A DNA stretch of 21,245 nucleotides, from assembly GCA_000969725.1 (NCBI GenBank), contig JXSR01S003019.1. One strand, written 5' to 3'. This document shows positions 7,563 through 16,722 of this stretch, in pieces (positions within the stretch are counted from its first letter, which is position 1; each line of letters opens with the position of its first letter). The notes under the pieces are model-generated. The model had not been told where the DNA came from. It saw only the letters and a program-made list of their open reading frames with translations, and did no database searches. The position numbers and the translations under genes were made by a program. The DNA is from Ophiothrix spiculata (Eukaryota; Echinodermata; Ophiuroidea; Amphilepidida; Ophiotrichidae).

Positions 7563-7713
7563 TTGTTTGCACCATGTGTGTCTAAACCAACCTAGTATCC
7601 CTACAAATGTAGTTAAATGAGCAGTACTGAAGAAGACTGACTTTAACAGTTTGGGAGAACGGCTCGATCCAGTAGGCTACTCGATTCAGCTGCCCTGCTC
7701 GATGCAGTAGCCT

Positions 7714-7735
7714 AATGCGGCTTCATCCAGCCGCA
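7714..7735. other. Subterminal hairpin, left side
   Basis: ATGCGGC-TTCATCCA-GCCGCAT, a perfect 7-bp stem just inside the left TIR. It stands out as a GC-rich island in AT-rich surroundings. Confidence 0.6.
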
Positions 7736-7867
7736 TCGCGAAATTTCATCTTTCTTGCCCTTGAACACAATTTTGCTTTGCGCACACACTGAGTAATTTG
7801 ATATTTTTATCTTTTTAGGAATAATATTTAAAATCTGACCGAAGCAAAAAAAAAAAATCACCGGGGC

Positions 7868-7873
7868 AATAAA
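7868..7873 (+). promoter_or_regulatory. Candidate polyadenylation signal
   Basis: AATAAA about 306 bp after the stop of the CARD-anchor gene, the first canonical hexamer downstream. It lies inside the proposed TIR element that starts near 7625, so if used, the 3' UTR is transposon-derived. Use is unproven. Confidence 0.35.
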
Positions 7874-8025
7874 ATATTATAGGGCATAAAGTATTTTGGA
7901 ATCAACCATTTGTCTCAGTTCTCAAGGATTTTGAGGGAAAAAACACGAAAAATGTGGGTTAAAATAAATACATGGTTTCATCTGCATAGTGTACACTTGA
8001 TAGACTATAAAGGTTTTGTGACCAA

Positions 8026-8636
8026 GTTTAACACTTAACTACATAACGGGGGAGGGGGGTTCCATGGTACCCAACATTTGGTTTTTCGGTTCTTGCATTT
8101 TAACACCGCAATATTTCGGCCTGTTAATTTTTGTAATTGCCTAAATAGTAGTTGCGTTTCTTTTGGTGAAAAAAAATGAGATCGACCGCGTCGTTTTCGA
8201 GCTAATTATACCATTTAAATTAGCATTGTTTTTTTGGGGGGGTGCAAAAAAAAAAAAAAATGATTTGCCCATGAAATCACCCCGGAGTAAAATTTTCTAA
8301 ATTGTATTTCAACAATGTCAATGTTTTTATGATCTCCTAATTTGAGCCAAATTTCATTGGAAAATGCTTTTGGGAAGTTGGTTTTCCAAATGTTGGCCAA
8401 AATCGAAATACCACGCGACGAAAATTGGTCATTCGGCCGCTATTTTGAAACGCGACGCATATGTTTTTATTTTTTCCCTGAAATGTGTTGGTGATTAGTG
8501 TACCTATATATAGTGTAAGATTATTAAACATTTCGGGCGAAAAAGTGGTTTTTATAAGGGGGGTACTATGGACCCGCCGCCCCCCCCCCCCCCCCCCCTT
8601 ATGCACTAACGGTACCTTATGCAGTTAAGTGTTAAC
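8026..8636. mobile_element. Nested TIR element of about 610 bp
   Basis: The left end GTTTAACACTTAACTACATA then an ACGGGGGAGGGGGG run and TTCCATGGTACC is the inverse of the right end, which holds TACTATGGACCC, a C run and TTATGCAGTTAAGTGTTAAC. The right arm carries an extra 18 bp (ATGCACTAACGGTACCTT) beside the 19-base C tract (8580-8598). There is no coding sequence inside; the frames at 8215-8606 are low-complexity artefacts. Confidence 0.6.
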
Positions 8637-9930
8637 AACACCACGTCAAAAGTTGCAGGAGATTGTGTCAAAAGTTTGCATTTTTACTATGCAAACATCA
8701 GATACTCTCTCCATTTAATCCACCGTATGTTAAATCACTTGAAGTGCCAAAATAACGTCGTACTTAAATACTTTAGGGGTTTTTGTTCCATTTATTTTCG
8801 TAAAAATGTTGTATATTTGGTAGATTCCTCTATGCTGATAACGAATCTAAAATAAAAAAAGGTCACCGTGCTCGTTTTCGAGATATAGACATTTTAAAAG
8901 TACATTTTCCAAAAACTGTCCAAAAATATTCACCAAACGTTGACCATGTGTATTTGTAAAATAGTACATGCTATATTGATTTTGTTTTTGTTTTTACAGT
9001 TAAAGCATTTGTTGTGTGCTTCTAAAAATTCTGGGAAAAATAGAGTTACCGTATCAGTTTTCCAGAAATATGACAAAAACAGGCCTTTTTTCAACAAAAT
9101 TTGATTCTTAACAAAAATGCACTAATGAAGCGTGCGTTCAGTTGAAATTTGCCGTACCATTTACGAAAAGATCTGTGAAATTGGCTACTTTCAACTAAAA
9201 TTGTTTATAAAACTTGAAATTTGTGCAAGACGTTGACAATTTGTGACTAAAACTTGTCAGAGTATCTGATAATTCGCGCGAGCGCGCATTTTTTTTTTTT
9301 TTTTTTGCTTTACACATTTACGTTATCAAAAACAAAGGGAAATTCAATTTCCTTTCCTTTTTTTTATTTCTTTTATTTAGGAGTGGAAATGTCTCCCCCA
9401 CCCCTCCCCTATGTTCAGTTGTCGTAAGCAACTGCATCTGTGAGAAAACACCTTAAGTATTTTAACATGTTTCGGAAGATACGTTTTACCATTATTTTGT
9501 TTTTTACAGTTTTAATACAGTATACGCACAATTTGGTCCTGTATTTGTTTTTGTGTATGCAAAGTTTATGATAGGGGTCACTCAGAAGACAAAGAAATAA
9601 ACAGAAAGTGCTTCCGATGCATTGTATTACTGTTTTTTATGGCAGTTATAGTGCGTACGCCGTTGAGTGAGTGTCCATTTCAGTGTGTAATGACGAACTT
9701 ACAAAAATTGGTCATATATCGTACTTATTTTTCAGCCGATTTCTCTCTTTTTTGTTCATTTGAAACTATATCAAATTTGCTTTACTAAAACATCAACACA
9801 TTTTTGATTTAGTGCTTTTATCGAGGTCAAAGTTATTTATAATCCGTGCACAATTTTTGTCTTTTGATTCACTCACTATAATGTAATAAGTCCGTCGCGA
9901 CTGAATGAAGCACCTGAATCCAGCTGTACA
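8637..9930. other. Non-coding interior, AT-rich
   Basis: No gene recognised. Loosely related phrases recur: TCGTTTTCGAGATATAGACA near 8869, TCAGTTTTCCAGAAATATGA near 9053, and the related TCGTTTTCGAGCTAATTATA near 8192. A 16-T run lies at about 9291-9306 and a C-rich patch at about 9393-9410. Confidence 0.45.
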
Positions 9931-9933
9931 AGG

Positions 9934-9983
9934 CGGCTCGATCCAGTAGGCTACTGCATCGAGTAGGCTACTGGATCGAGCCG
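9934..9983. other. Subterminal hairpin, right side
   Basis: CGGCTCGATCCAGTAG at 9934-9949 pairs perfectly with CTACTGGATCGAGCCG at 9968-9983. The 18-base middle (GCTACTGCATCGAGTAGG) is itself built from the same CTACT/CGAT words. The outer arm is the same sequence found in the TIRs, so the right end looks internally duplicated in inverted form. Confidence 0.75.
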
Positions 9984-10164
9984 TTCTCCCGAACTGTTTA
10001 ACCCTCGTCTTCATGAGACATTTTTGTAACACGTCTTCCTTAGGGGGTGCAGTGGTTATCACCCCTTCTGATTGTTGAATTTACACGACCAAACTTATAT
10101 TGCTTGGTGCAATAGTATAAGGTAGGGTCTCTTATTCTATTAATTGATAACAAAATCATGAAAA

Positions 10165-10680
10165 TCGGTCGGTCAATCAATCAATCAATCAATCAATGAT
10201 ACAAGTACTTTCGTAACATGCATACCCCATGAAGGAGTCTATATGAGTTTGGCTGCCAAATGTTGCAGTCTCTGGAGCTTGTTCAGAAGAGTTGAGTTTG
10301 AACCTAGCACATTATCGTAATCAAGTCTTGACAAAACTAAAGATCTTATGATATGATTACATGTATCCTGGCCAAGAAAACGGCGAATATGGGTAATATT
10401 ACGTAGATGGTAAGTAATATTACTTGACAAAGCGCTAACTTGTGGTGCCATTGACATTACATCATCGTCAAATACAACGCCTAGATTTCTGACAGATGAT
10501 GATGGAGAAAAAACTTCATCGCCAAGATTCATTTGGATATCCGGCATTAGGCGCTTGTAATGTGGTGATGAGGCAATTAGAAATTCAGTCTTATCATCAT
10601 TCAGTTTTAACATGTTAAATTACGCTTCAATGTGGTTCTAACCCACTGAGCACTTTCGACTATTTCTGGAGTGTTGACTT
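10165..10680 (-). mobile_element. CR1-like LINE fragment with ATTG-repeat tail
   Basis: The minus-strand frame 10239-10613 reads MLKLNDDKTEFLIASS, VRNLGVVFDDDVMS, NITHIRRFLGQDTCNH, IIRSLVLSRLDYDN, LQRLQHLAAKLI, then TAG. This is the stretch after the RT palm (KLNxxKTEF, LGV.FD). A further in-frame remnant (EIVESAQWVRT) extends it to about 10670 after a frameshift. The usual HWLPV-to-end part is missing: the coding part jumps straight into a tail of about 50 bp and a (TTGA)n run at 10165-10197. The tail sequence is shared with the SINE at 16020-16277. Confidence 0.82.
10239..10613 (-). pseudogene. LINE ORF2 remnant (post-palm block)
   Basis: A 124-codon open stretch that lacks both the catalytic palm and the C-terminal domain, so it cannot encode a working enzyme. 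The stop TAG lies exactly at the start of the tail shared with the SINE (ATAGACTCC). Hence the stop is supplied by the tail and not by the original gene end. Confidence 0.8.
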
Positions 10681-10769
10681 CACGGAATGACCGGGTTTGT
10701 CACGTTTTTAACAACACCTTTGAATATACATACGTATATTTAGCCTGGATTGTCGAAAGCATTGCAAAC

Positions 10770-10870
10770 TCTATCCCATCTGATGAATGGGGTACGTAAT
10801 ATAACCCATATTCGCCGTTTTGTGGACCAAGATACATGTAATAATATTGTAAGATCTTTAGTTACATAAG
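10770..10870 (+). pseudogene. Second, opposite-strand fragment of the same LINE family
   Basis: The plus strand at about 10791-10865 translates as VRNITHIRRFVDQDTCNN then IVRSLVT, nearly the same as LRNITHIRRFLGQDTCNH on the minus strand of 10239-10613. DNA identity over the 72-bp block is about 85% by eye. It is a short remnant in inverted orientation, about 200 bp from the first. Confidence 0.78.
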
Positions 10871-10998
10871 TCTGTTTCAGTGGTTGCCTATACTTCAATG
10901 GGAAGTCGAGAGTGCCTTTTGGTGTGCGTAATAACAACATACTATTATAAGTTAGACTACCTTTGAAAGAGACTGCACACGCCCTAAAGAGAGCGGGC

Positions 10999-11016
10999 AT
11001 ATATATATATATATAT
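10999..11016. repeat. (AT)n microsatellite
   Basis: An (AT)9 run followed by T-rich sequence. Confidence 0.85.
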
Positions 11017-11384
11017 TTTTATAACACTTCTGGTCTGATTTCGACACCACATAATACACACTCTGTGTAATATTCAAGTGGTGTCGGCGTCAGATTGGAT
11101 GCTATCTGCCTGATGATTGATGATACTCAATGATCGTAAGTGAGAGTACGTCATGAAACTCTGAGTAGCAGCCTCTGTTTTAGAAGGCCTATACTTTGAA
11201 AAAAATTAATACGCACGACCTCTTAAGGGCTTGTGCACTCTCTTACCAGAAACAATGTGCGTTCAGAAGATCTACGGTACCTAATCATGTTCCTTGTGTG
11301 TCATCTGCTAATGATAAACCAACGCAATCACTTACTGACTTAAAACAACTCTTATTGATAATGGCAGTTACTTGCAATTTCAAA

Positions 11385-11940
11385 AGAAAGGTTTTCACTG
11401 TATGCACTTAAATGCAAGATCCCTCAGCCCATAATATCGGAAATAAAGAGCTTGTCTTCCTCAATTATGCCTAGTATTTTTGGTATAAATGAGAGCTGGG
11501 ATATTGAGATTCCTGGCCAGTGATTCGAAATGATCGTAAAAGAGACGGGGGAGGAATTTGTATTTATGTGCATTTCAGTTTGGCATTAAACACAAAATCA
11601 GATTTGCTTGAGTCAAACTTAGAGGCAGTCTGGGTGGAAATTATGCTTCAGAAGTCAAAACCTTTGATTGTTGGAATTTGTTATCGATCAAATCCACCCT
11701 GAAGCAGACTTTATCGCTACTTTGGACCATGTTTTAACGTTTAAGTAAGATTTCATTGACTCTATGCTCAAAATGCGGGCTTCAGACAATTAGTTTTTAC
11801 TCAGACAAGAGTCACTGTTAACATCAAAATCCGCTGTTGATCATGTCATGTTATTTGTAATAACATGCAAAACATACAGAATTATGGAGTGATAAAATAT
11901 GGCGTTAGTGATCATTAAGACATTCTGTTCCAAACGTACT
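11385..11940 (+). pseudogene. LINE endonuclease domain, broken
   Basis: Across three frames one can follow KGFHCMHLNARSLSP, then ISEIKSLSSSIMPSIFGINE followed by SW, then RNDRKRDGGGICIYV, LEAVWVEI, KPLIVGICYRSNPP, TRVTV...VDHV and YGVIKYGVSDH. These match the APE-type nuclease landmarks: the N of HLNARSL, the E of the INESW box, GICYRPP, and the terminal SDH with catalytic His. At least four frame changes and a stop separate them. Confidence 0.82.
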
Positions 11941-12027
11941 AGTTCTTTAAAAGTTAAAACTCACAAACATAATAAAATCCAAATAAAATCTACGTAGAAC
12001 TATGATAAAAATGACTTTGTTAATATT

Positions 12028-12410
12028 TTGAACAATGCAAATTGGTATATTATCTACAGTTCTGATATGGTTGATGATGCATGGCTTACCTTTCGTGATT
12101 TATTCATAGCTTCCTTTGGTTTAGTGGCCCCTGTAAAACGGGTTCGCATAAGGAACCATTTCGACCCCTGGATCACAAGTGAAATTCTTGTAAGTATCCG
12201 TGAAAGAGATAGCTGGTTACGTAGATCACCAAAGGATAGGCATGTGAAAGTACCGTCAAGCTCGTAATCGAGTTCAAAATGAGATCAGAAATGCAAAACG
12301 GCAGTACATGGTTAATAAAATTTATGAAAACAAAGACAATCCTACACAATTGTGGAAGTATTTAAAAGATCATGGTTTATCATCATAATTCTAAAGAAAC
12401 TGACAATATT
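12028..12410 (+). pseudogene. LINE linker between endonuclease and RT
   Basis: 12028-12267 reads WLTFRDLFIASFGLVAPVKR, RNHFDPWITSEI and IRERDSWLRRS. It then shifts frame to YRQARNRVQNEIRNAKRQYM and LWKYLKDHGLSS. This is the usual basic linker (PWIT-x-E-I, then RNxVxxxIRxAKxxYY and WKxLK) that precedes the RT in these elements. Confidence 0.78.
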
Positions 12411-12739
12411 GTTCTAGACGTGGACGGTAAAAATACCATGATAAAAAATCAGTGACAAATCTTTAATGTGTTTTTTACCCAAATAGCTTCAAAGCTTGTG
12501 AGCGAGTTACCAAAACAAAATAATTTGATGTAGAGCACCGATTCTGATATTTTTAAAGATTTGTACAAAAATGTTCAAGCAAATGCCTTTCAGCTTCATG
12601 ACGCCTCAATGTCAGCAAAAGTACAGGCCTTGATCGCTTCCTGGCTAGATTTTTAAAAGATGCTGACGAAATCTTCACAGGGCCTATAACTTTCATTGTT
12701 AACATGTCATGAAGATCTGGTAATTTTCCAAATAAATTG

Positions 12740-13380
12740 AAGAAGGCAAAGGTTATTCCGTTGTACCAAAAGAGAAGCAAACTTAATGCTGGGAACTACA
12801 GGCCAGTCAGTGTTCTTTCTATTGTCTCTAAGATCTAAGAATAGGCAGTTTTTAATTAATTAACAAATATTTAGTTGATAAAAATCTTCTTTATCAGTTA
12901 CAATCTGGGTTTAGAGGATCATATTCCACTGACATGTGTTTAATTAATTTGCAATATCACATTCGGATGGAAACTGCTGCTGGAAAATTTACTGGTATGA
13001 TCTTATTGGACATCCAGAAGGCTTTTGACAGTGTTGATCACACTATTCTTTGTAAAAAACTAACTGCCCTAGGTGTCCAATCCACTGTATGGTTTCATTC
13101 GTATCTCTCTGACAGGAAGCAAATTGTCAATAATATTGGAGTGGAATCTGACTCTCTAACCATTACATGTGGTGTGCCACAAGGGAGTATTTTGGGGCCC
13201 CTTTTTTACGTTAATGATAAGTCTACCTCAATTAATTGTTTAATGTTGCAATATGCTGATGACAGTGCCATCATTTTCTCTGATAAAGATCCAAAGAAAC
13301 TAAATCATGTTCTTCGCACTAATCTCGAAAGTAGCGACAAATGGCATATTGAAAACAAGCTTTCATTACACATGGATTAG
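12740..13380 (+). pseudogene. LINE reverse transcriptase domain, broken
   Basis: Pieces in order: VIPLYKKGSKL-like, AGNYRPVSVLSIVSKI, then the 148-codon frame 12934-13380 with MILLDIQKAFDSVDHTILCK (motif A, Asp present), CGVPQGSILGPLFYVN (motif B) and MLQYADDSAIIFS (motif C with both catalytic Asp). It ends near WHIENKLSLHMD at a stop where NKLSLNxxKT would continue. The palm alone is intact, but upstream frames and the downstream stop are not. Confidence 0.88.
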
Positions 13381-13489
13381 ACTGGGTTAATTCTATTTGG
13401 ATCAAAACGAAAGCTCACTAATTACCATGATTTTCCCATTATTTTAAGTAGTGGCAGATTATCAAGTCAAAGCAGTCTGTAGTTTATAT

Positions 13490-14198
13490 TAGTCTGGAAT
13501 TGAACCAATACCTGGACGGTGAACAAATTGTTCTGAACATTTTGAAAAAGGTTCATTCCCGACTGAGATTTCTCTATAGACAGGTCACTTATTTTAACAC
13601 AAAAATTAAGAAAACAATTTGCTCAGCACTTGTATTGTGTCTCTTAGATTATTCAATCTCTTCGTGGTATGGTGGCATTTCAAAATACTTTGCAACCAAA
13701 TTGCAATGAGCCCAAAACATCAGCCATTCTGATTTTGAGGACCTAGGTCTTCTAAACATTAATACAAGATCTCAGCAGCTTCGTTTAAATAATACGATGT
13801 GTGTCCAGATTATATGAAACAAAATTTTACAAGGATATCCAATAATATTAGGCCCTACTTTGGGGATGGCCCATTAAGGCCTTTTTGGCCTTTTGCCATC
13901 TCCTCAATATCATTCTTTGTTGTATTTTATGTATAATTGTTTTGTTCTTGCTCTGTTCAGTGTATTTGAGTGTGATATTGGAATAAATTGAATTGAATTG
14001 AATTGAATAATACATAATACAAGAGGAAGCAGGCGCAATTTTCATGTTCCAAAAAGCAATACCCATAGCAACTCATCTTACTTTTACAATGCCATAAAGG
14101 ATTGGAATGGGCTTTCGGATGATATTAAAAGTATCTCCCAGAAATCAGTTTTTAAACTTGATGTAAAAAGCTACCTTTTTAATAATATGGATGTATAA
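13490..14198 (+). pseudogene. LINE C-terminal domain, interrupted
   Basis: 13500-13709 carries VHSRLRFLYRQVTYFNTKIK and LVLCLLDYSISSWYGG. After the nested tail insertion the frame resumes with NTRGSRRNFHVPKSNTHSNS, FYNAIKDWNGLSDDIK and FKLDVKSYLFNNMDV, ending at TAA (14196-14198). This is the standard NTRxxxxxxxVPxxxT...WNxLP...FKxxLKxxL ending. Confidence 0.82.
13863..14007 (+). mobile_element. Nested 3' end of a second LINE with AATTG tail
   Basis: Starts about GGATGGCCCATTAAGGCC, has an AAGGCC-TTTTT-GGCCTT hairpin, and ends GGAATAAATTGAATTGAATT with (AATTG)n. It breaks the C-terminal domain of the host LINE between the DLGLLN-type and NTRGSRRN segments, so it is the younger insertion. It is a strongly 5'-truncated copy of about 145 bp. 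Confidence 0.78.
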
Positions 14199-14267
14199 CT
14201 GTATATTAATGTTGTTAAATGTACGATGAAGTTTTGTGCAATTGTAGCATATGTATATTTTTCTAGT

Positions 14268-14305
14268 GACCCCTTTGGAAACAAGTTTTTAAAACTTAAA
14301 GGGTC
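14268..14305 (+). other. Compound hairpin in LINE 3' UTR
   Basis: The outer stem GACCC...GGGTC (with CTTT/AAAG extension) encloses an inner perfect hairpin AAGTTTT-T-AAAACTT. It lies 70 bp after the ORF2 stop and 95 bp before the 3' tail, a position where some LINE families carry a reverse-transcriptase recognition structure. Confidence 0.65.
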
Positions 14306-14425
14306 ATCCTAGCATATTATTTCATTTTCATGTAGTTATTATATGTATTTTTAAATTATTTATTGTTATGTCAAATTTACATGTGATTATAATATGCTGA
14401 ATAAATTCAATCAATCAATCTTACT

Positions 14426-16018
14426 CTTTTATTATATTCTGTAAAATTAAAGGGATACATATTAAAGTACATTAAACAAAATACCAACAAACCAAGTCCT
14501 GATATGGTATAATATTATGGCCTAGATTGAAAACAGCTTCACGTCTCTGCTTGTATTTCACGCCCAGTTTACAACTATTCTGTATAGAGAAGACATTTGC
14601 ATATTATACATATCTTTAAAACCATAAAGCCTTTTGCATTAACCGGATACTGAAGTTTTTTCATGAGAAAAATGCGTGTCCGTTTTTATTTTACCCTGAA
14701 TAACTTCTTCATGAACTCTTCCGACACATCACGCCTTTGATAATTTCCATTATCTGGTACATAATCACAAATTGTAATCTTTTGTTGTACATCACAGGCT
14801 TGAGGTATATTTGGAATTTATCAATCCAAGCCACCTAAATTGGGTAATAAATGGTTTAGACCTTTAAAAGATCCATTGTATATTATTGTGTTTTCATTAT
14901 TTGGTTGAATATATAGGCCTACGGCCTATAAGTGTGTACAAGTCAATTTCACAAAGCATCCAGGTTATGAAAATAAAAAAGTGCACATTTGCTCGGTACT
15001 TGGTCGCTTGTAAGTCTAAACTTACAAATCGGACCAAAAGTAGATTTAAGATTTAAAATTCTCCATATCGTTGGACTAGAGTGGTCAAATGAATCGGGAC
15101 AAAAAACATGTTGTAGAGCTCCACGAATGATAGGCACCTTTTTATTTCAATAGTTGACAAGCTTGTTCACATTACCTATAGAATAATTACAAATCTAGAA
15201 TCACCTCATTTCTCGCCCAAATCAAGTCCAAAGTAGGATAGTTTAAGTAGAAGTCAATCAACCCTGTAATTTTGTTTTTATCACTTTATGACTTTTCTGG
15301 CAAAACAGTGAGTACAAAGGTTGATTACTAACCTTGACATTGGCATTACTGTCTAGTCCAAGTTTCAAGTAGCACTAAATTTCATTACTAATGAATTTAG
15401 GATAATACTCGAGGAATAATGAACAAGCATTTTAATTAAAACTGAGATGAAGACAATTGCTGTACTTGACGCTGAACGTTTCAATTAAGGTAATATTCTC
15501 GGGGGCTAGTCTAAGCAAGTTTACTATCAATGACATATAATAATAATAATTAAGAGAATGTTTTTGCACACATCCGCCATCGAGTCATAGACTTGATGTC
15601 ACGGAGTTCCATTAGCATAATTAGTGGGTGCTGCCACAGATTCATTTGTTCAATGTCATTTAAAATACCAAAAGTAGGTGCAGACGTTGCTCAAACTATG
15701 CATTTCTATTTTTACAAATCGCCAAAATGGGCGTCCCTTGAATCAGTTTTCGTATGCATAAAATATGGCTGATACCTAAAATCGATGAAAATACCTTTAA
15801 AATACCTACAACTGTTAAAATACGTCACCACTGGACCAAAATGTACCCAAGCTGCTGTCAGTTGAATCAAGTGAGGAGTAATTCAACTGTATAAAAATGC
15901 AAAATGTTTGATAAGCTTTTATTTTCAAAAACATATACTTTTTTTTCTCATAAAAATAATAATTTACACACTTCTACAGTATAACTTCAATATTACAACA
16001 AATGAGTTCTCCCTGTGT

Positions 16019-16019
<1 letters not shown>
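14426..16019. other. No gene recognised
   Basis: About 1.6 kb of AT-rich DNA. The only longer frame (14949-15137, minus) matches nothing I know. Small items: a TATAGGCCTACGGCCTATA palindrome near 14911-14930 and a short (TAA)n at about 15537-15550. No splice-flanked exon was recognised. Confidence 0.5.

Positions 16020-16068
<49 letters not shown>
16020..16068. repeat. (AATC)n microsatellite, SINE tail
   Basis: About twelve uninterrupted AATC units. In SINE orientation this is the (ATTG)n 3' tail, grown by replication slippage or copied during insertion. Confidence 0.9.
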
Positions 16069-16070
<2 letters not shown>

Positions 16071-16277
16071 TACATGTACTAGCATAACATGCATACCCCA
16101 TGAAGGAGTCTATTCGTACAGGGGACCCACGGCTTTACTTGACTGTCCGACCACAGAACAAGTATAGTAAAGTTTCTTGCTCAAGGAAACAAGGAGACAA
16201 AACCGCCCGGCCCGTGGCTCGAACCCACAACCTCTGTATTACGAGACCCGTGCTCTAACCACTCGGCCACGCTCCCC
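16020..16277 (-). mobile_element. tRNA-derived SINE
   Basis: On the minus strand the element starts GGGGAGCGTGGCCGAGTGGT. It carries an A box (TGGCCGAGTGG) and a B box (GGGTTCGAGCC) about 35 bp apart. The anticodon-loop region GGTCTCGTAA resembles a Thr(CGT) tRNA. After the head comes a body with TTTCCTTGAGCAAGAAACTT, a module common in animal SINEs. Then comes a tail of about 50 bp (TAGACTCCTTCATGGGGTAT, GCATGTTATG) and (ATTG)n. The head lacks a matching acceptor 3' strand, so it is not a functional tRNA gene. Its tail matches that of the LINE fragment at 10165-10240. Confidence 0.88.
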
Positions 16278-16394
16278 TCATTTATGTATATCCGGCTATG
16301 CATATCTTCGTGTTTTACCGTATGAAGCTGATTTTTGGCACAGGGGTAGGAACCGACAGCCCGAGGTTTGTTAAGGGGGTTTCGAAATTACCCG

Positions 16395-16722
16395 GCAGGT
16401 CAAAGGTCATCTAGAGATTGGTTTGTCTCGGAATAGCCTATGGCAACCAAGTTTGGTGAGCATGATCCTTGGCCAACTTACAATTCATTCATTGAAGTTT
16501 CAAAGTGACTTGACAGGTAAGGTCATCTACAAGTCAATTTGTTTAGGAATGGCCAATGGCAAACAAATTTGGTGACCATTATCTAGAAATGACCATCAAC
16601 AACCAACTTTGGTCAGCATGAACATTAGTCAACTAGGTCAAAGGTAATCTAGAGGTAAATGTGTCTAAAAATGACCAATGGCAACCAAATTTGGTTAAAC
16701 TGATCCTTTAGTGGCCTGGTCA
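16395..16722 (+). repeat. Degenerate tandem repeat, about 119-bp unit
   Basis: Nearly three units, beginning near 16397, 16516 and 16634. Each runs AGGTCAAAGGTCATCTAGAG, then TTTGTCTAGGAATGGCCAAT, then GGCAACCAAATTTGGTGAGC and ATGATCCTT. The second unit carries an extra partial copy (about 16575-16620). No coding potential. Confidence 0.8.

Larger units (their letters stand above)
7625..10015. mobile_element. Candidate 2.4-kb non-autonomous TIR element
   Basis: Left end (7625-7680) reads CTGAAGAAGACTGACTTTAA then CAGTTTGGGAGAACGGCTCG and ATCCAGTAGGCTACTCGAT. The right end (about 9945-10015), read in reverse complement, gives ATGAAGACGAGGGTTAAACA then GTTCGGGAGAACGGCTCGAT and CCAGTAGCCTACTCGAT. 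This is roughly 55-60 bp of inverted ends, more than 80% alike by eye. The interior is AT-rich with homopolymers and no transposase frame. No clear target duplication was found, so two independent insertions of one repeat in opposite orientation remain possible. Confidence 0.6.
11190..14425 (+). mobile_element. Nearly full-length, inactive Jockey/CR1-group LINE
   Basis: Plus-strand non-LTR retrotransposon of about 3.2 kb with domains in the expected order: APE-type endonuclease (about 11385-11940), linker, reverse transcriptase (about 12740-13380), C-terminal domain (to a stop at 14198), 3' UTR with a compound hairpin, and an AATAAATTC(AATC)n tail at about 14400-14425. Many frameshifts and stops make it inactive. 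Another LINE's 3' end interrupts it at about 13863-14007. The 5' boundary is not clear; sequence from 11190 may be its 5' part. The motif style suits the Jockey/CR1 group, but the exact clade needs a phylogeny. Confidence 0.85.

Noticed and set aside
7625-7680. Hammerhead ribozyme or Penelope-type end (CTGAAGAAGAC...)
   Set aside because: The CUGANGA-like start is present, but I cannot find the GAAA core and the three required helices around it. Simple inverted ends explain it better.
8215-8606. Overlapping minus-strand frames with glycine-rich or lysine-rich ends
   Set aside because: They arise from the poly-A and poly-C tracts of the nested TIR element.
11196-11411. 71-codon frame before the LINE endonuclease as LINE ORF1
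   Set aside because: It has no zinc knuckle, coiled coil or esterase motif. At most it is 5' LINE sequence leading into KGFHCMHLNARSL in another frame.
14949-15137. 62-codon minus-strand frame
   Set aside because: No recognisable domain, no splice or start context, in an otherwise non-coding 1.6-kb stretch.
16205-16277. A threonine tRNA gene on the minus strand
   Set aside because: A and B boxes and the CGT anticodon region are present, but the acceptor stem has no 3' partner and the sequence runs into a SINE body and tail.
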